64,000 nucleotides of DNA from NCBI RefSeq assembly GCF_029964055.1, contig NZ_CP124836.1, positions 2,666,001-2,730,000 of the forward strand, in the 5' to 3' direction. Of the stretch, positions 1 through 9,366 are shown piece after piece. Every line of letters starts with the position of its first letter. The first letter of the stretch is position 1. The stretch comes from Arthrobacter sp. EM1. Lineage in GTDB: Bacteria; Actinomycetota; Actinomycetes; Actinomycetales; Micrococcaceae. Under the pieces are notes generated by a model. It was not told where the DNA came from and searched no databases. It was given only the letters and a program-made list of their open reading frames with translations. The translations under genes and the position numbers were made by a program.

Positions 1-807
1 GTAAACCACGTCCAGGATCACCTCGATGCCGGCCCGGTGCAGATCGCGGACCATGGCCTTGAACTCCTGGACCTGGTGCCCGACGTCGCCGGAGGAGCTG
101 TAGGTGTTCTGCGGCGCGAAGAAGCCGATGGTGTTGTAGCCCCAGTAGTTGTTGAGGCCCTTTTCCTCGAGCGTGCCGTCATTGACGAACTGGTGCACCG
201 GCATGAGTTCGATCGCGGTGACGCCGAGCTTTTTCATGTGATCAATAACCGCCGGGTGCGCGACGCCGGCGTAGGTGCCGCGCTGCTCTTCGGGGATTTC
301 AGGGTGCAGCTCGGTCAGGCCCTTGACGTGCGCCTCGTAGATTACCGACTGGTGGTAAGGGATCCGCAGCTGGCGGTCCCCGTCCCATTCGAAGTAGGGG
401 TTGATGACCACACCGTGCATGGTGTGGGGAGCCGAATCGCTGTCGTTCCGGGAATCGGGGTCACCGAATTCATAGGTGAAGAGCGCCGGATCCCAGTCAA
501 TCTGGCCTTGGACTGCTTTGGCGTAGGGGTCCATCAGCAGCTTGTTGGCGTTGAAGCGGTTGCCGTTTTCGGGTTCATACGGGCCGTGGACGCGGTAGCC
601 GTATTTCTGTCCGGGCTGGATGTGCGGCAGGTAGCAGTGCCACACATAGCCGTCCACTTCGGTCAGCTCAACCCGGGTTTCGGTCAGGTCATCAGCGAGG
701 ATGCACAGCTCCACCCGATCGGCGCGTTCGCTGAACAGGGCAAAATTGGTTCCGGTGCCATCAAAAGTGGCTCCCAGCGGATATGCCGTTCCGGGCCAGA
801 CTTCCAT
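1..807 (-). CDS. glgX: Glycogen debranching enzyme GlgX, 3' end cut off by the window
   Basis: The N-terminal 269 residues of a GlgX/isoamylase-type debranching enzyme (GH13), which hydrolyses alpha-1,6 branches of phosphorylase-trimmed glycogen in the cytoplasm. The start MEVWPGTAYPLGATFDGTGT opens a CBM48-like beta-sandwich. Further on, INPYFEWDGD, the Y-E-A-H-V-K-G-L-T segment, ELMPVHQF and NNYWGYNT are typical of the family, and the visible part stops at ILDVVY, the first conserved GH13 strand. The ATG at 807 has a GAGGAG ribosome-binding site about 6 nt upstream. The catalytic part lies outside the window, so activity cannot be judged. A TreX/TreY-like GH13 enzyme is possible but the N-terminus fits GlgX best. 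Confidence 0.93.
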   Translation of the reverse strand, partial: MEVWPGTAYPLGATFDGTGTNFALFSERADRVELCILADDLTETRVELTEVDGYVWHCYLPHIQPGQKYGYRVHGPYEPENGNRFNANKLLMDPYAKAVQGQIDWDPALFTYEFGDPDSRNDSDSAPHTMHGVVINPYFEWDGDRQLRIPYHQSVIYEAHVKGLTELHPEIPEEQRGTYAGVAHPAVIDHMKKLGVTAIELMPVHQFVNDGTLEEKGLNNYWGYNTIGFFAPQNTYSSSGDVGHQVQEFKAMVRDLHRAGIEVILDVVY

Positions 808-898
808 GTGTACTCCTCGTGCGTGGCGAAAATTCTCTAGAAAGACTACTTGTAAGTAAGGTTACTATCTGACGTGGCGCACTCTACGCGCGGTTATA
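808..898. promoter_or_regulatory. glgX upstream region with a small inverted repeat
   Basis: 91 bp between nnr and glgX. On the glgX strand it contains an AT-rich stretch with TAGAGA and, at 847-858, a short inverted repeat TACTT-GT-AAGTA that could be an operator half-site pair. No -35/-10 pair is convincing. The only support is position and the lower GC content than the flanks. Confidence 0.3.
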
Positions 899-2425
899 TT
901 ACATCCTCGACATAACCTCCCGCACGGCCTCCGCAACGTTCGACGCCGTCACCGGCCCGCCGCCCGATGCCAGGCTCCCGGCCCGGCCATGGACGCTGGC
1001 TGCCAGCGCCGCGATGGCGGCCCAGCGGTCGGCGGCCGGAATGCCGCGGCGCGCGAAAGCCCCGGCGTGCTCCGACAGCTGCGCCAGGAGGCCGCCGAGA
1101 ACACCGGCCAGGACGTCTCCGCTGCCGGCCGTTGCCAGCCACGGTGTCGCTTCGGACTGGCTGAAGACGGTCCCGGACGGTGCGGCGACGAGGGTTGTGG
1201 CGCCCTTGAGCAGTACCGTGGCGCCGGTGAGGCCGCTGGCCCGCCGGACGGCCGCGAGCGTGGCGCTTTCCACCGCGGAACGGCCGGCTCCGTCGCCGTA
1301 TCGCGCCAGCAGGGCGGCAAGTTCGCCGGCGTGCGGCGTCAGCACAACGTGCGGGGCGAGGGTCCGCGGCAAAGCAGGCAGCGCCCCGGCATCCGCGATG
1401 ACCGGAAGGCCGGCGGCGGCGGCGTCGCTGACGCGCTCCAGTTGCGCGTGGGCTTGCTCATCAAGGCCCGGGCCCAGGAGCCACGCCTGGACGCGGGCAT
1501 CAGCGACGCTGCCGGAGCCGCAGACAACTTCGGGGCAGGAACGCCGGACCAGGTCGGAGACCTCGGGCGGGCCGAGGTAGCGCACCATGCCCGCCCCTGC
1601 GGCCAGCGCTCCGCGGCAGGCCAGCACGGCGGCGCCGGGATAGCGCGTCGATCCTGCCACGACACCCAGGACACCGCGGGAGTACTTCTGGGAGCGCCGT
1701 TCCGGATACGGCAGGAGGGCGGACAGATCCCCGGCTTCGAAACGGCGCAGGGCCGGCTCCGGCAGGACATCGTCAATGCCGATGCGGACAAGCTGCACGC
1801 GGCCGGCGAAGTCCGCGCCGGGATCGGCCAGCAGACCGGCCTTGGCCGCCCCAAAGGTCACAGTGAGTTCGGCGCGCAGCACAGGTCCGCTGACTTCACC
1901 GGTATCGGCGTCTACGCCGCTGGGGAGGTCGCAGGCCACCACGAGTCCGGGCCGCGAGCCCGCCAGCTGCTCGAACAGCGCAGCGGCAGGGCCGCGGAGC
2001 CCGCCGCGGGCGCCCGTGCCAAGGACCGCGTCGATCACGACGCCGGAACCGGCGGCGGCCAGCGCGGCGGCGGCGATGTTCTCCGACGACAGACGCAGCA
2101 CCCGGCCGCCTGCCGCTTCAAAGGCGGTGAGTGCCCCCGGATGGGCTTCTCCCCCCGTCAGGACGGCCGTCGTCCGCATTCCCCGGCCCGCAAGCATGGC
2201 TGCCGCGAACAATCCGTCCCCGCCGTTGTTGCCCTTCCCGGCCAGCACCGTGACGCTGGCGCCATAGAGCCGGCTGCCGCGGGACCGGAGCTCGCGGACT
2301 ACCGCGTTGGCCAGCCCGTAGGCGGCCCGCTGCATCAGGACAGCGCCCGCGCGGGGTGCCCGGCTGGCGTGGAGAAAGCTCTCTTCAGCCGCACGAATCT
2401 GGTTTCCGGTGTAGGCGCTGATCAT
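899..2425 (-). CDS. nnr: Bifunctional NAD(P)H-hydrate repair enzyme (epimerase + ADP/ATP-dependent dehydratase)
   Basis: Repairs damaged NAD(P)HX. The N-terminal YjeF_N domain (about residues 1-215) epimerises the R and S hydrates; it shows AGKGNNGGDGL and VIDAVLGTGARGGLRG. The C-terminal YjeF_C/ribokinase-like domain (about 220-500) dehydrates S-NAD(P)HX with ADP or ATP; it shows VVAGSTRYPGAAVLA, LLGPGLDE, LTPHAGELAAL, VLLKGATTLVAAP and the nucleotide-binding ATAGSGDVLAGVLGG. I chose the ATG at 2425 (MISAYTGNQIRAAEE) because homologues begin this way; a GTG at 2449 would add eight residues. About 508 aa, normal for the fused form. It lies 63 bp downstream of acpS on the same strand, so it is probably the last gene of a glmS-acpS-nnr unit. 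Confidence 0.93.
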   Translation of the reverse strand: MISAYTGNQIRAAEESFLHASRAPRAGAVLMQRAAYGLANAVVRELRSRGSRLYGASVTVLAGKGNNGGDGLFAAAMLAGRGMRTTAVLTGGEAHPGALTAFEAAGGRVLRLSSENIAAAALAAAGSGVVIDAVLGTGARGGLRGPAAALFEQLAGSRPGLVVACDLPSGVDADTGEVSGPVLRAELTVTFGAAKAGLLADPGADFAGRVQLVRIGIDDVLPEPALRRFEAGDLSALLPYPERRSQKYSRGVLGVVAGSTRYPGAAVLACRGALAAGAGMVRYLGPPEVSDLVRRSCPEVVCGSGSVADARVQAWLLGPGLDEQAHAQLERVSDAAAAGLPVIADAGALPALPRTLAPHVVLTPHAGELAALLARYGDGAGRSAVESATLAAVRRASGLTGATVLLKGATTLVAAPSGTVFSQSEATPWLATAGSGDVLAGVLGGLLAQLSEHAGAFARRGIPAADRWAAIAALAASVHGRAGSLASGGGPVTASNVAEAVREVMSRM

Positions 2426-2488
2426 CGTTTCAGTCCGTTCGCGGTGCACTCGCTGCGGGTAGTCCGGTTCTGGTCAGGCGGGTAACGC

Positions 2489-2836
2489 TCAGCTTTCGGC
2501 GATGACCGTCGCCGTGGCAATTCCGCCGTCGTGGCTCATCGACAGGTGCCAGCGTTTAACGCCCTTCGACTCCGCCACGGCAAGCACAGTTCCTTTGACC
2601 TGGACGGTGGGCCCGTGCTGGTCAAGACCGATCCAGCAGTCCTGCCAGTTCATGCCGGCCGGAGCGCCGAGGACCTTGGCCACGGCTTCCTTGGCGGCGA
2701 ACCGGGCAGCCAGGGAGCGGGTGTTCAGTTCGCGCTCCGCCGGCACAAACAGCCTGTCACGCAGCCCGGGGGTGCGCTCCAGCTGCCGGCCGAACCGTTC
2801 AATGTCTACGACGTCTACGCCAATGCCAACAATCAT
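2489..2836 (-). CDS. acpS: Holo-[acyl-carrier-protein] synthase
   Basis: Transfers 4'-phosphopantetheine from CoA to the serine of acyl carrier protein, needed for fatty acid synthesis. 115 aa, the usual length. The Mg-binding [11 protein letters not shown] motif is at residues 4-14 and [13 protein letters not shown] in the middle, with the basic ARF-AAKEA helix that contacts Co[17 protein letters not shown] closes the fold. The ATG at 2836 lies 4 nt after the glmS stop codon and has no Shine-Dalgarno. Instead TAGAAT sits 6 nt before the ATG, overlapping the glmS stop, so it may have its own leaderless promoter as well as read-through from glmS. Confidence 0.95.
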   Translation of the reverse strand: MIVGIGVDVVDIERFGRQLERTPGLRDRLFVPAERELNTRSLAARFAAKEAVAKVLGAPAGMNWQDCWIGLDQHGPTVQVKGTVLAVAESKGVKRWHLSMSHDGGIATATVIAES

Positions 2837-2848
2837 GGCGCTATTCTA
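2837..2848 (-). promoter_or_regulatory. Candidate leaderless -10 box of acpS
   Basis: TAGAAT followed by AGCGCC and then the acpS ATG. The hexamer fits TANNNT, and its last T is the first base of the glmS stop codon. The 6-nt spacing would place the transcription start at or next to the A of the ATG. No good -35 hexamer is visible. Confidence 0.4.
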
Positions 2849-4733
2849 CGGTCACGCTCTTGGCCAGGTTGCGAGGCTGGTCCACGTCGTAACCCTTGGC
2901 GGAGGCCAGGGCAAGGGCAAAGATCTGCAGTGGAACGGTACTGAGCAGCGGTGCCAGCAGCGTGGGGGTTTCGGGGATGTAGAAGACATGCTCGGCGTAT
3001 GCCTTGACAGCCTCGTCGCCTTCTTCCGCGATGACGATGGTCTTGGCGCCGCGGGCCCGGACCTCCTGGATGTTGGAGACAACCTTGGCGTGCAGCGAGT
3101 CGCGGCCGCGGGGCGAGGGAACCACCACAAACACGGGCTGGCCCTCTTCGATCAGGGCGATCGGGCCGTGCTTGAGTTCACCGGCGGCAAAACCCTCGGC
3201 GTGGATGTAGGCGAGTTCCTTGAGCTTGAGCGCACCCTCCATTGCCACGGGGAAGCCGACGTGGCGGCCCAGGAACAGGACGGATTTGGCGTCCGCCATG
3301 GACTGGCCGAGTTCCTTGATCTGTGCTTCGTTGTCGAGGATCTGCTGGATCTTGGCCGGGATCTTGTTCAGGTCCGCGAGGATGTCCTTGATCTCGCCCT
3401 GGAACTTGTTGCCGCGCAGCTGGGCCAGGTAGAGGCCCAGGAGGTAGGCGGCGGTGATCTGCGCCAGGAAAGCCTTGGTGGAGGCGACGGCGATTTCCGG
3501 CCCGGCGTGGGTGTACAGCACGGCGTCGGACTCACGCGGGATTGTGGACCCGTTGGTGTTGCAGATCGAGACCGTTTTGGCGCCCTGTTCCTTGGCGTAA
3601 CGGACGGCCATCAGGGTGTCCATGGTCTCGCCGGACTGGGAAATCGAGACGATCAGGGTGTTCTCGTCCACAATCGGGTCGCGGTAGCGGAATTCGTGCG
3701 AGAGCTCCACCTCGGTCGGGATCCGGCACCAGTGCTCGATCGCGTACTTGGCGACCTGGCCGGCGTAGGCGGAGGTGCCGCAGGCGAGGACGATGATCTT
3801 GTTGACGTTCTTGAGCAGTTCCGGATCTACCCGGAGCTCGTCGAGGGTCAGCTTGCCGTTGATGTCCGAGCGGCCCAACAGGGTCTGCAGGACGGCGTCC
3901 GGCTGGTCGTGGATTTCTTTTTCCATAAAGGACGGGAAGCCGCCCTTTTCCGCCGAAGCCGGATCCCAGTTGACGTGGTATTCCTTGCCCTCGGCCGGGG
4001 CGCCGTAGAAGTCGGTGATTTCCACGGTGTCTGCGGTGATGGTGACGATCTGGTCCTGGCCGAGTTCGACGGCGCGCCGGGTGTAGTCGATGAACCCGGA
4101 GACGTCCGAGCCGAGAAAATTCTCGCCGTCACCGAGTCCGACGACGAGCGGGGAGTTCCGGCGGGCTGCCACCACAACATCGGGCTGGTCCGCGTGGACG
4201 GCGAGGAGGGTAAACGCACCTTCCAGGCGCTGGCAGGCAAGCTGCATGGCTTTGGTGAGGCCGCCGTTGGCGGGGTCGCCCTGGAGTTGATTCCGGTAGA
4301 TATCGCCCAGGAGGGCCGCAGCGACTTCGGTGTCCGTCTCGGAGAGGAAAGTCACTCCCTTGTGCACGAGTTCCAGCTTGAGTTCGGCGAAGTTTTCGAT
4401 GATGCCGTTGTGGATGACGGCCAGCTTGCCCCCGTCGGAGAGGTGCGGGTGCGCGTTCTGGTCCGTCGGACCGCCGTGGGTTGCCCATCGAGTGTGACCG
4501 ATGCCGGTCAGCGAGTCAGGCAGCGGGTTGGCCTCAAGTTCGGCGATCAAGTTGCTCAGCTTGCCCGACTTTTTGCGCGATGAAATGGTTCCGTCCGCCA
4601 CTACGGCGATCCCTGCAGAGTCGTAGCCCCGGTATTCCAAGCGCCGCAGTCCCTCAAGGACAACGTCCAGAGCATTGTGTCCAGTATTTACCCGGCCAGC
4701 GGAGTGGCCCACATATCCAACGATTCCACACAT
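2841..4733 (-). CDS. glmS: Glutamine--fructose-6-phosphate aminotransferase (isomerizing)
   Basis: Makes glucosamine-6-phosphate from fructose-6-phosphate and glutamine, the first step to UDP-GlcNAc and peptidoglycan. 630 aa. The N-terminal class II glutaminase domain begins MCGIVGYVG, with Cys2 as nucleophile after Met removal, then [14 protein letters not shown] and HTRWATHG. Two SIS sugar-isomerase domains follow, with [17 protein letters not shown] and [11 protein letters not shown], then [20 protein letters not shown]. The C-terminus [13 protein letters not shown] is canonical. I chose the ATG at 4733 because Cys must be residue 2. The start lacks a Shine-Dalgarno but has TAGGCT 7 nt upstream. 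glmM lies 2.6 kb away, so two steps of the same pathway are in this window. Confidence 0.97.
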   Translation of the reverse strand: MCGIVGYVGHSAGRVNTGHNALDVVLEGLRRLEYRGYDSAGIAVVADGTISSRKKSGKLSNLIAELEANPLPDSLTGIGHTRWATHGGPTDQNAHPHLSDGGKLAVIHNGIIENFAELKLELVHKGVTFLSETDTEVAAALLGDIYRNQLQGDPANGGLTKAMQLACQRLEGAFTLLAVHADQPDVVVAARRNSPLVVGLGDGENFLGSDVSGFIDYTRRAVELGQDQIVTITADTVEITDFYGAPAEGKEYHVNWDPASAEKGGFPSFMEKEIHDQPDAVLQTLLGRSDINGKLTLDELRVDPELLKNVNKIIVLACGTSAYAGQVAKYAIEHWCRIPTEVELSHEFRYRDPIVDENTLIVSISQSGETMDTLMAVRYAKEQGAKTVSICNTNGSTIPRESDAVLYTHAGPEIAVASTKAFLAQITAAYLLGLYLAQLRGNKFQGEIKDILADLNKIPAKIQQILDNEAQIKELGQSMADAKSVLFLGRHVGFPVAMEGALKLKELAYIHAEGFAAGELKHGPIALIEEGQPVFVVVPSPRGRDSLHAKVVSNIQEVRARGAKTIVIAEEGDEAVKAYAEHVFYIPETPTLLAPLLSTVPLQIFALALASAKGYDVDQPRNLAKSVTVE

Positions 4734-4746
4734 GGACACAAGCCTA
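4734..4746 (-). promoter_or_regulatory. Candidate leaderless promoter -10 box of glmS
   Basis: TAGGCT, then TGTGTCC, then the glmS ATG. The hexamer fits the actinobacterial TANNNT -10 and the 7-nt spacing would start the mRNA at the ATG itself. There is no ribosome-binding site between them. The -35 region is GC-rich and unclear. Confidence 0.5.
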
Positions 4747-4863
4747 GCGGGTTTCCTGGGCCCCCGGCGTAGGATCAGCAGCCAGCCCGCAACCTGCCTG
4801 CCGCGCGGCGGTCCGCTGACGGCCCATTTCGCTCTCGGCCCGGCGAAGGGCAGAATCTCTAGG

Positions 4864-5829
4864 GTGACTTTGCAACGCAATGATGCGAACGGCGACGGCG
4901 TCTCCCCGTTCGTGGAGCTGGACCGGCAGACCTGGTCCCGGCTCGCTGCCCAGATGGAGCAGCCCCTCAACCGGGAGGACGTGCTCCGTCTCCGTGGCCT
5001 CGGCGACCCCCTGGATATAAAGGAAGTCCGCGAGGTCTATCTCCCCTTGTCCCGGCTCCTGCATTTGTATGTCGAGGCGGCAGGCCAGCTCCATGCCGCG
5101 ACCACAACATTCCTGGGAGAGCAGACCCAGCGCACGCCGTTTGTGATCGGCGTCGCCGGCTCGGTCGCCGTGGGCAAATCGACAATCGCCCGGGTACTCC
5201 GCGAGATGCTCCGCCGGTGGCCCGGTACCCCCAACGTGGAGCTGATCACCACCGACGGTTTCCTGTACCCGCTGGCCGAACTCAAGCGGCGGCAGCTGCT
5301 GGAACGGAAGGGATTCCCCGAATCCTACGACCGCCGCGCCCTGCTCCGCTTTGTGAGCGAGATCAAGGGCGGGGCCGAAGAAGTCCGGGCACCCTGGTAC
5401 TCCCATGTAACGTACGACATCGTCCCGGGCAAGGAAGTGGTGGTGCGCCGCCCCGATGTGCTGATCGTTGAGGGGCTGAACGTGCTGGCGCCGGCCAGGC
5501 CGCGCCAGGACGGCCGGCAGGGGCTGGCGCTGAGTGACTTCTTCGACTTTTCCATCTATGTTGACGCCAAAACCTCCTATATAGAGGAGTGGTACGTGGA
5601 CCGCTTCCGCACCCTTAGGACCACGGCGTTCGCGCAGCCGGAATCCTACTTCCACCGCTATGCCACGCTCTCGGATGCCGAGGCGGAACAGACTGCCCGG
5701 GATATCTGGAAACGCATCAACGAACCAAACCTCGAAGAGAACGTGCTCCCCACCAGGGGCCGTGCACAGCTGGTCCTCACCAAGGACGCAGACCACTCCA
5801 TCCGCCGTATGCTGCTCCGCAAGGTGTAG
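4864..5829 (+). CDS. coaA: Type I pantothenate kinase
   Basis: Phosphorylates pantothenate, the first and regulated step of CoA synthesis. 321 aa from the GTG at 4864 ([12 protein letters not shown]), close to the usual 310-320. The Walker A loop [12 protein letters not shown] is at residues 96-107; ITTDGFLYP follows, then KGFPESYD and the [11 protein letters not shown] segment of the substrate site. The C-terminal part has [18 protein letters not shown] and ends in LRKV. Divergent from glmS across 130 bp. The upstream CAGAAT-7nt-GTG resembles a degenerate leaderless -10. Alternative in-frame starts further upstream would run into the glmS promoter and do not resemble the family. Confidence 0.95.
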   Translation: MTLQRNDANGDGVSPFVELDRQTWSRLAAQMEQPLNREDVLRLRGLGDPLDIKEVREVYLPLSRLLHLYVEAAGQLHAATTTFLGEQTQRTPFVIGVAGSVAVGKSTIARVLREMLRRWPGTPNVELITTDGFLYPLAELKRRQLLERKGFPESYDRRALLRFVSEIKGGAEEVRAPWYSHVTYDIVPGKEVVVRRPDVLIVEGLNVLAPARPRQDGRQGLALSDFFDFSIYVDAKTSYIEEWYVDRFRTLRTTAFAQPESYFHRYATLSDAEAEQTARDIWKRINEPNLEENVLPTRGRAQLVLTKDADHSIRRMLLRKV

Positions 5830-5834
5830 CACAC

Positions 5835-6734
5835 GTGTGCCATGACGGTTCGGCCGCGGCTCAGCCGGCACCGGAGTCAGCCGCCGGCCCCGGCAGGCGG
5901 GCTTTCAGCCGGCTCCTGCTGGCCGGCTCGGGCCTCGCGGTCCTCAGCGCCTGCGCTCCCGAAGGGATCCGGCCGCTGCCGTCCGTGTCGGCAACGCCGC
6001 CGGCAGCCACCGGGGGGACGGTTTCGGCGACGGCTGCGGCAGGGATTCTGCCGGACAGTCCCGCAGCCACCGAGCCAACAGCAGCAGCTCCGGCCCCGGC
6101 CCCCGCGGTGTCCACTGCGGCACCCCCGGCCCGGCACTCACTCACCGACCCGGCGAGCCCGTGGGTCATCGTGAACAAGCACCGGCCACTTTCCCCCGCC
6201 GACTTCGCTCCGGCAGGCCTCGTCCAGCCGCGCGTGCGCCTGGCCACCTCCGGCGAAGCGGCGCTACTGAACAGCACGACGGCGGCAGCAGCGGAAGAGA
6301 TGTTTGCTGCGGCTGCGGCCGACGGCATCTCCATCACCCTGGCCAGCGGGTACCGCTCCTTCGCCACCCAGATCGCGACTTATAACAAGTGGGTGGCTGC
6401 GGAGGGGCAGGCCGGTGCGGATACCGCCTCCGCCCGGCCGGGCTATTCGGAACACCAGACGGGCTGGTCCTTCGACATCGGCGACGGCAGCGGGCAGGAC
6501 AGCTTCACCCCCGCATTCGCCACGCAACCGGCAGCACTTTGGGCCAAGGCCAACGCCCATCGGTTTGGTTTTGTGGTGCGCTACCCGTGGATGTTCCACG
6601 AGCAAACCGGCTACTACTACGAACCCTGGCACCTGCGCTACGTGGGCGTGGAAGCGGCGGTCGATATGAACACCCGGGGCGTTGCGACTCTCGAGGAGTA
6701 CTTCGGCCTCGAAGCGGCGCCGGGCTACCGGTAG
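5835..6734 (+). CDS. VanY-type D-alanyl-D-alanine carboxypeptidase, predicted lipoprotein
   Basis: A cell-wall metallopeptidase (M15B/VanY) that would trim the terminal D-Ala of peptidoglycan stem peptides outside the membrane. 299 aa from the GTG at 5835, with AAGGTG 8 nt upstream. RR at 21-22, a hydrophobic stretch and the lipobox LSAC with Cys40 indicate an exported, possibly Tat-dependent, lipoprotein. An Ala/Pro/Thr-rich linker spans about 45-105. The catalytic domain has SGYRS, then the zinc motif SEHQTGWSFDIG and, near the end, EPWHLRYVG, giving the expected H, D, E and H residues. It starts 5 bp after coaA and may be cotranscribed with it. No VanR/S-type partner is nearby, so resistance function is not implied. 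Confidence 0.9.
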   Translation: MCHDGSAAAQPAPESAAGPGRRAFSRLLLAGSGLAVLSACAPEGIRPLPSVSATPPAATGGTVSATAAAGILPDSPAATEPTAAAPAPAPAVSTAAPPARHSLTDPASPWVIVNKHRPLSPADFAPAGLVQPRVRLATSGEAALLNSTTAAAAEEMFAAAAADGISITLASGYRSFATQIATYNKWVAAEGQAGADTASARPGYSEHQTGWSFDIGDGSGQDSFTPAFATQPAALWAKANAHRFGFVVRYPWMFHEQTGYYYEPWHLRYVGVEAAVDMNTRGVATLEEYFGLEAAPGYR

Positions 6735-6823
6735 ACCCGGTGCCTGGACCCGAGCTCCGGAGCGGCCGACCGACACGCTACGGGAACTAACCTCCCTGAT
6801 ACGGGGTGTTCACACAGGCGGGC

Positions 6824-6835
6824 TATTTTGAGTAC
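6824..6835 (+). promoter_or_regulatory. Candidate leaderless -10 box of mscL
   Basis: TATTTT, then GAGTAC, then the mscL ATG: a TANNNT box with 6-nt spacing and no ribosome-binding site. Confidence 0.4.
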
Positions 6836-7243
6836 ATGCTAACCGGGTTCAAGAACTTTATTCTCAAGGGCAACGTCGTAGACCTTGCCGTCGCAGTCGT
6901 CATCGGCGCCGCTTTTGGCGCCGTGGTAACGGCACTAGTCCAGAGCGTGCTGATGCCGTTCATTGCAGGCCTGGTGGGTTCGCCCAACTTTGACAGTTTC
7001 GCCGTTGTTACCTTGAACGGAAATGACATCAAGTTCGGTGTGCTGCTGACCGCGATCGTCAACTTCCTCCTGATCGCGGCAGCTATCTACTTTGTTGTCG
7101 TCGTCCCCATGAACCACATGATCGAACGACGCAACCGCCGCCTCGGCATCAACGCCGACGTCAAGGCAGAAGCAGCCGAGGATCCCCAGATCGCCCTGCT
7201 CACCGAGATCCGCGACGCGCTCCAGAGCGGGCGCGCCAGCTAA
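6836..7243 (+). CDS. mscL: Large-conductance mechanosensitive channel MscL
   Basis: Homopentameric channel that opens under membrane tension to release solutes on hypo-osmotic shock. 135 aa. The N-terminal amphipathic start MLTGFKNFILKGNVVDLAVAVV leads into TM1 with the pore-lining GAAFGAVV pattern. A periplasmic loop (about 45-65) and TM2 (about 68-92) follow, then the RRNRR cluster and the C-terminal bundle helix ALLTEIRDALQ. I chose the ATG at 6836 over a GTG at 6806 because homologues start with this helix. TATTTT lies 6 nt before the ATG and there is no Shine-Dalgarno. Confidence 0.96.
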   Translation: MLTGFKNFILKGNVVDLAVAVVIGAAFGAVVTALVQSVLMPFIAGLVGSPNFDSFAVVTLNGNDIKFGVLLTAIVNFLLIAAAIYFVVVVPMNHMIERRNRRLGINADVKAEAAEDPQIALLTEIRDALQSGRAS

Positions 7244-7255
7244 AGGCGCCGCACG

Positions 7256-7295
7256 CAGTTGTGGCGTGTCCCCCGCGGGGGACACGCCACAACTG
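7256..7295. terminator. Perfect 40-bp palindrome between convergent mscL and glmM
   Basis: Two 20-nt half-sites, fully complementary, starting CAGTTGTGGCGTGTCCCC and centred on CGCG. It lies exactly between the convergent mscL and glmM stops, so it can act as a bidirectional terminator, although there is no T-run on either side. Its outer arm CGCAGTTGTGGC recurs in the palindrome at 29900-29949. Confidence 0.65.
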
Positions 7296-7308
7296 AGTGA
7301 GGGAAAGC

Positions 7309-8670
7309 TCAGTCGGCGACGAGCTCCAAGGCCAGCTCGGTCCGGACCACCTGGGCAAGGCGCTCCGCGACGTGCTGGGCCGTGTCCTGGGACTCCGCCT
7401 CAACCATCACCCGGACCACAGCCTCGGTGCCTGAGGGGCGCAGCAGGACCCGTCCGGTGTCTCCGAGCTCGGCCTCAGCCCGCGCAACGGCTTCAGCCAC
7501 TGCGCCGTCGCCCTTGACCCGCGTGCGGTCCACTCCCCTGACGTTGATCAGGACCTGCGGAAGTTTGGTCATCACCGCGGCCAGTTCCTTCAACGGACGG
7601 CCGGTCAGTGCCACCTGGGCGGCAATCTGCAAGCCGGTGAGGACGCCGTCGCCGGTGGTGGCATGGTCGGCGAAGATCACGTGGCCGGACTGCTCGCCGC
7701 CAAGGTTGTAGCCGCCTTCGCGCATCCCTTCCAGGACGTAGCGGTCGCCCACTCCTGTTTCGCGCAGGCTGATGCCGGCTTCGCGCAGCGCGATCTTGAG
7801 GCCGAGGTTGCTCATCACTGTCGCGACGAGGACGTCGTCCTTGAGCTTGCCGGAGGCTTTCAACGCAACGGCGAGGATGGCCATAATCTCATCGCCGTCC
7901 ACTTCACCGCCTTCGTGGTCAACGGCCAGGCAGCGGTCCGCATCGCCGTCATGCGCAATCCCGAGGTCCGCACCGTGCTCCAGGACTGCTTGCTTGAGCG
8001 GTCCCAGATGGGTGGAGCCAACGCCGTCGTTGATGTTCAGGCCGTCCGGTTCCGCGCCGATAACAACAACGTCAGCGCCGGCGTCCTTGAAGACCTGAGG
8101 GGAACAGCCACTCGCCGCACCGTGGGCACAGTCCAAAACGACCTTAAGACCGTCCAGGCGGTGTGGGAGGGTGCCGAGCAGATGGACGATGTAACGGTCC
8201 TCGGCGTCCGAGAAACGCTGGATCCGGCCAACATCGCCCCCGATCGGCCGGAATGGCTCTTTGCCGAGCTGTTCCTCGATGGCGTCTTCAACGGCGTCAG
8301 GGAGCTTCTGGCCGCCACGGGCAAAAAACTTGATGCCGTTATCCGGGGCAGGATTGTGCGAAGCGGAGATCATCACACCGAAGTCTGCGTCGAGATCCGC
8401 CACCAGATAAGCCGCGGCCGGGGTCGGCAGCACACCGGCGTCGTACACGTCGATCCCGGAGCTGGAAAGCCCCGCTTCGACGGCAGCTGCGATGAATTCA
8501 CCACTGGCCCGGGGGTCCCGGGCGACCACGGCACGCGGCCGGGTCACGCTCGTATTACGGTCGTGGCCAAGCACCACTGCCGCGGCCTGGGCCAGCTGCA
8601 TCGCCAGCTCGGCCGTCAGCAGGCCGTTCGCCAAACCCCGGACACCATCTGTTCCAAATAATCTAGACAT
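7309..8670 (-). CDS. glmM: Phosphoglucosamine mutase
   Basis: Converts glucosamine-6-phosphate to glucosamine-1-phosphate for UDP-GlcNAc synthesis. 453 aa, the usual size. It begins [15 protein letters not shown]. The phosphoserine loop SASHNP has catalytic Ser104, the metal loop is HDGDADRC, and the sugar-binding [11 protein letters not shown] and the C-terminal phosphate-binding [14 protein letters not shown] are present. I chose the ATG at 8670 because longer versions have no family resemblance. Upstream is TAAACT-7nt-ATG without a Shine-Dalgarno. In many actinobacteria glmM follows rplM-rpsI, as here, though a terminator separates them. Confidence 0.97.
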   Translation of the reverse strand: MSRLFGTDGVRGLANGLLTAELAMQLAQAAAVVLGHDRNTSVTRPRAVVARDPRASGEFIAAAVEAGLSSSGIDVYDAGVLPTPAAAYLVADLDADFGVMISASHNPAPDNGIKFFARGGQKLPDAVEDAIEEQLGKEPFRPIGGDVGRIQRFSDAEDRYIVHLLGTLPHRLDGLKVVLDCAHGAASGCSPQVFKDAGADVVVIGAEPDGLNINDGVGSTHLGPLKQAVLEHGADLGIAHDGDADRCLAVDHEGGEVDGDEIMAILAVALKASGKLKDDVLVATVMSNLGLKIALREAGISLRETGVGDRYVLEGMREGGYNLGGEQSGHVIFADHATTGDGVLTGLQIAAQVALTGRPLKELAAVMTKLPQVLINVRGVDRTRVKGDGAVAEAVARAEAELGDTGRVLLRPSGTEAVVRVMVEAESQDTAQHVAERLAQVVRTELALELVAD

Positions 8671-8683
8671 CGGGTCAAGTTTA
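8671..8683 (-). promoter_or_regulatory. Candidate leaderless -10 box of glmM
   Basis: TAAACT, then TGACCCG, then the glmM ATG: a good TANNNT box with 7-nt spacing and no ribosome-binding site. Confidence 0.5.
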
Positions 8684-8767
8684 GACGATGGCGGGCCATC
8701 TTCCGCCCGTCGGGCCCCGCCGAGCCCGCGGCGCCGGCCGAATACCGGCCGTTGCGGAGGGCAAACG

Positions 8768-8809
8768 GCGAAAGCCCGCCCCGCCACAATGGGCGGAACG
8801 GGCTTTCGC
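8768..8809 (-). terminator. Hairpin terminator after rpsI
   Basis: An 11-bp outer stem (8768-8778 with 8799-8809, GCGAAAGCCCG paired to CGGGCTTTCGC) with an inner GCCC/GGGC pairing. It lies just beyond the rpsI stop codon on the minus strand and separates rplM-rpsI from glmM. Confidence 0.75.
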
Positions 8810-8820
8810 GCCAGCGCAGT

Positions 8821-9330
8821 TTAGCGCTTGGAGTACTGCTGAGCCTTACGGGCCTTCTTGAGGCCGGCCTTCTTGCGCTCGATGACGCGGGCGTCACGAC
8901 GCAGGTAACCGGCCTTCTTCAAGGTGGCCCGGTTGTTCTCGGTGTCGATCTCGTTCAGTGAACGGGCGATGCCGAGGCGCAGGGCACCGGCCTGGCCGGA
9001 AATTCCGCCACCGTGGATACGGGCGAAGACGTCATAGGCGCCATCAAGATCAAGGATCTTGAAGGGCTCGTTGACGTCCTGCTGGTGCAGCTTGTTCGGG
9101 AAGTAGTTGGCCAGTTCGCGGCCGTTGATGATCCACTTGCCGGTGCCGGGCACGATGCGAACGCGTGCGACGGCTTCCTTGCGACGGCCAACTGCTGCAC
9201 CGGCAACCGTGAGGGCCGGGCGTTCCTTCTTGGGCGCTTCTGCTTCTGCAGGACCGCTTTCCGAGGTGTAGCTGGTCAGGTTTTCCTCAGCCACAACGGC
9301 CTCGGTGGTCAGTTCTTCGTTCTGAGCCAC
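8821..9330 (-). CDS. rpsI: 30S ribosomal protein S9 with an acidic N-terminal extension
   Basis: Small-subunit protein whose basic C-terminal tail reaches the P-site tRNA. 169 aa from a GTG at 9330, with AAGGAG 5 nt upstream. The conserved core starts at about residue 42 ([17 protein letters not shown]) and ends [12 protein letters not shown], the expected SKR tail. The first 40 residues are Glu/Ala-rich and absent from most S9 proteins, which are about 130 aa. It is 36 bp downstream of rplM in the usual rplM-rpsI pair. Confidence 0.98.
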   Translation of the reverse strand: MAQNEELTTEAVVAEENLTSYTSESGPAEAEAPKKERPALTVAGAAVGRRKEAVARVRIVPGTGKWIINGRELANYFPNKLHQQDVNEPFKILDLDGAYDVFARIHGGGISGQAGALRLGIARSLNEIDTENNRATLKKAGYLRRDARVIERKKAGLKKARKAQQYSKR

Positions 9331-9366
9331 GATTCTCCTTGATAAAAAGTTGGTTGGTGGCCAGGA

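Noticed and set aside
37..840. A 267-codon plus-strand frame opposite glgX
   Set aside because: The minus strand reads as a clear GlgX N-terminus to the window edge.
2502..4583. A 693-codon plus-strand frame opposite acpS and glmS
   Set aside because: Both genes on the minus strand are unambiguous; the plus-strand product is low in recognisable motifs.
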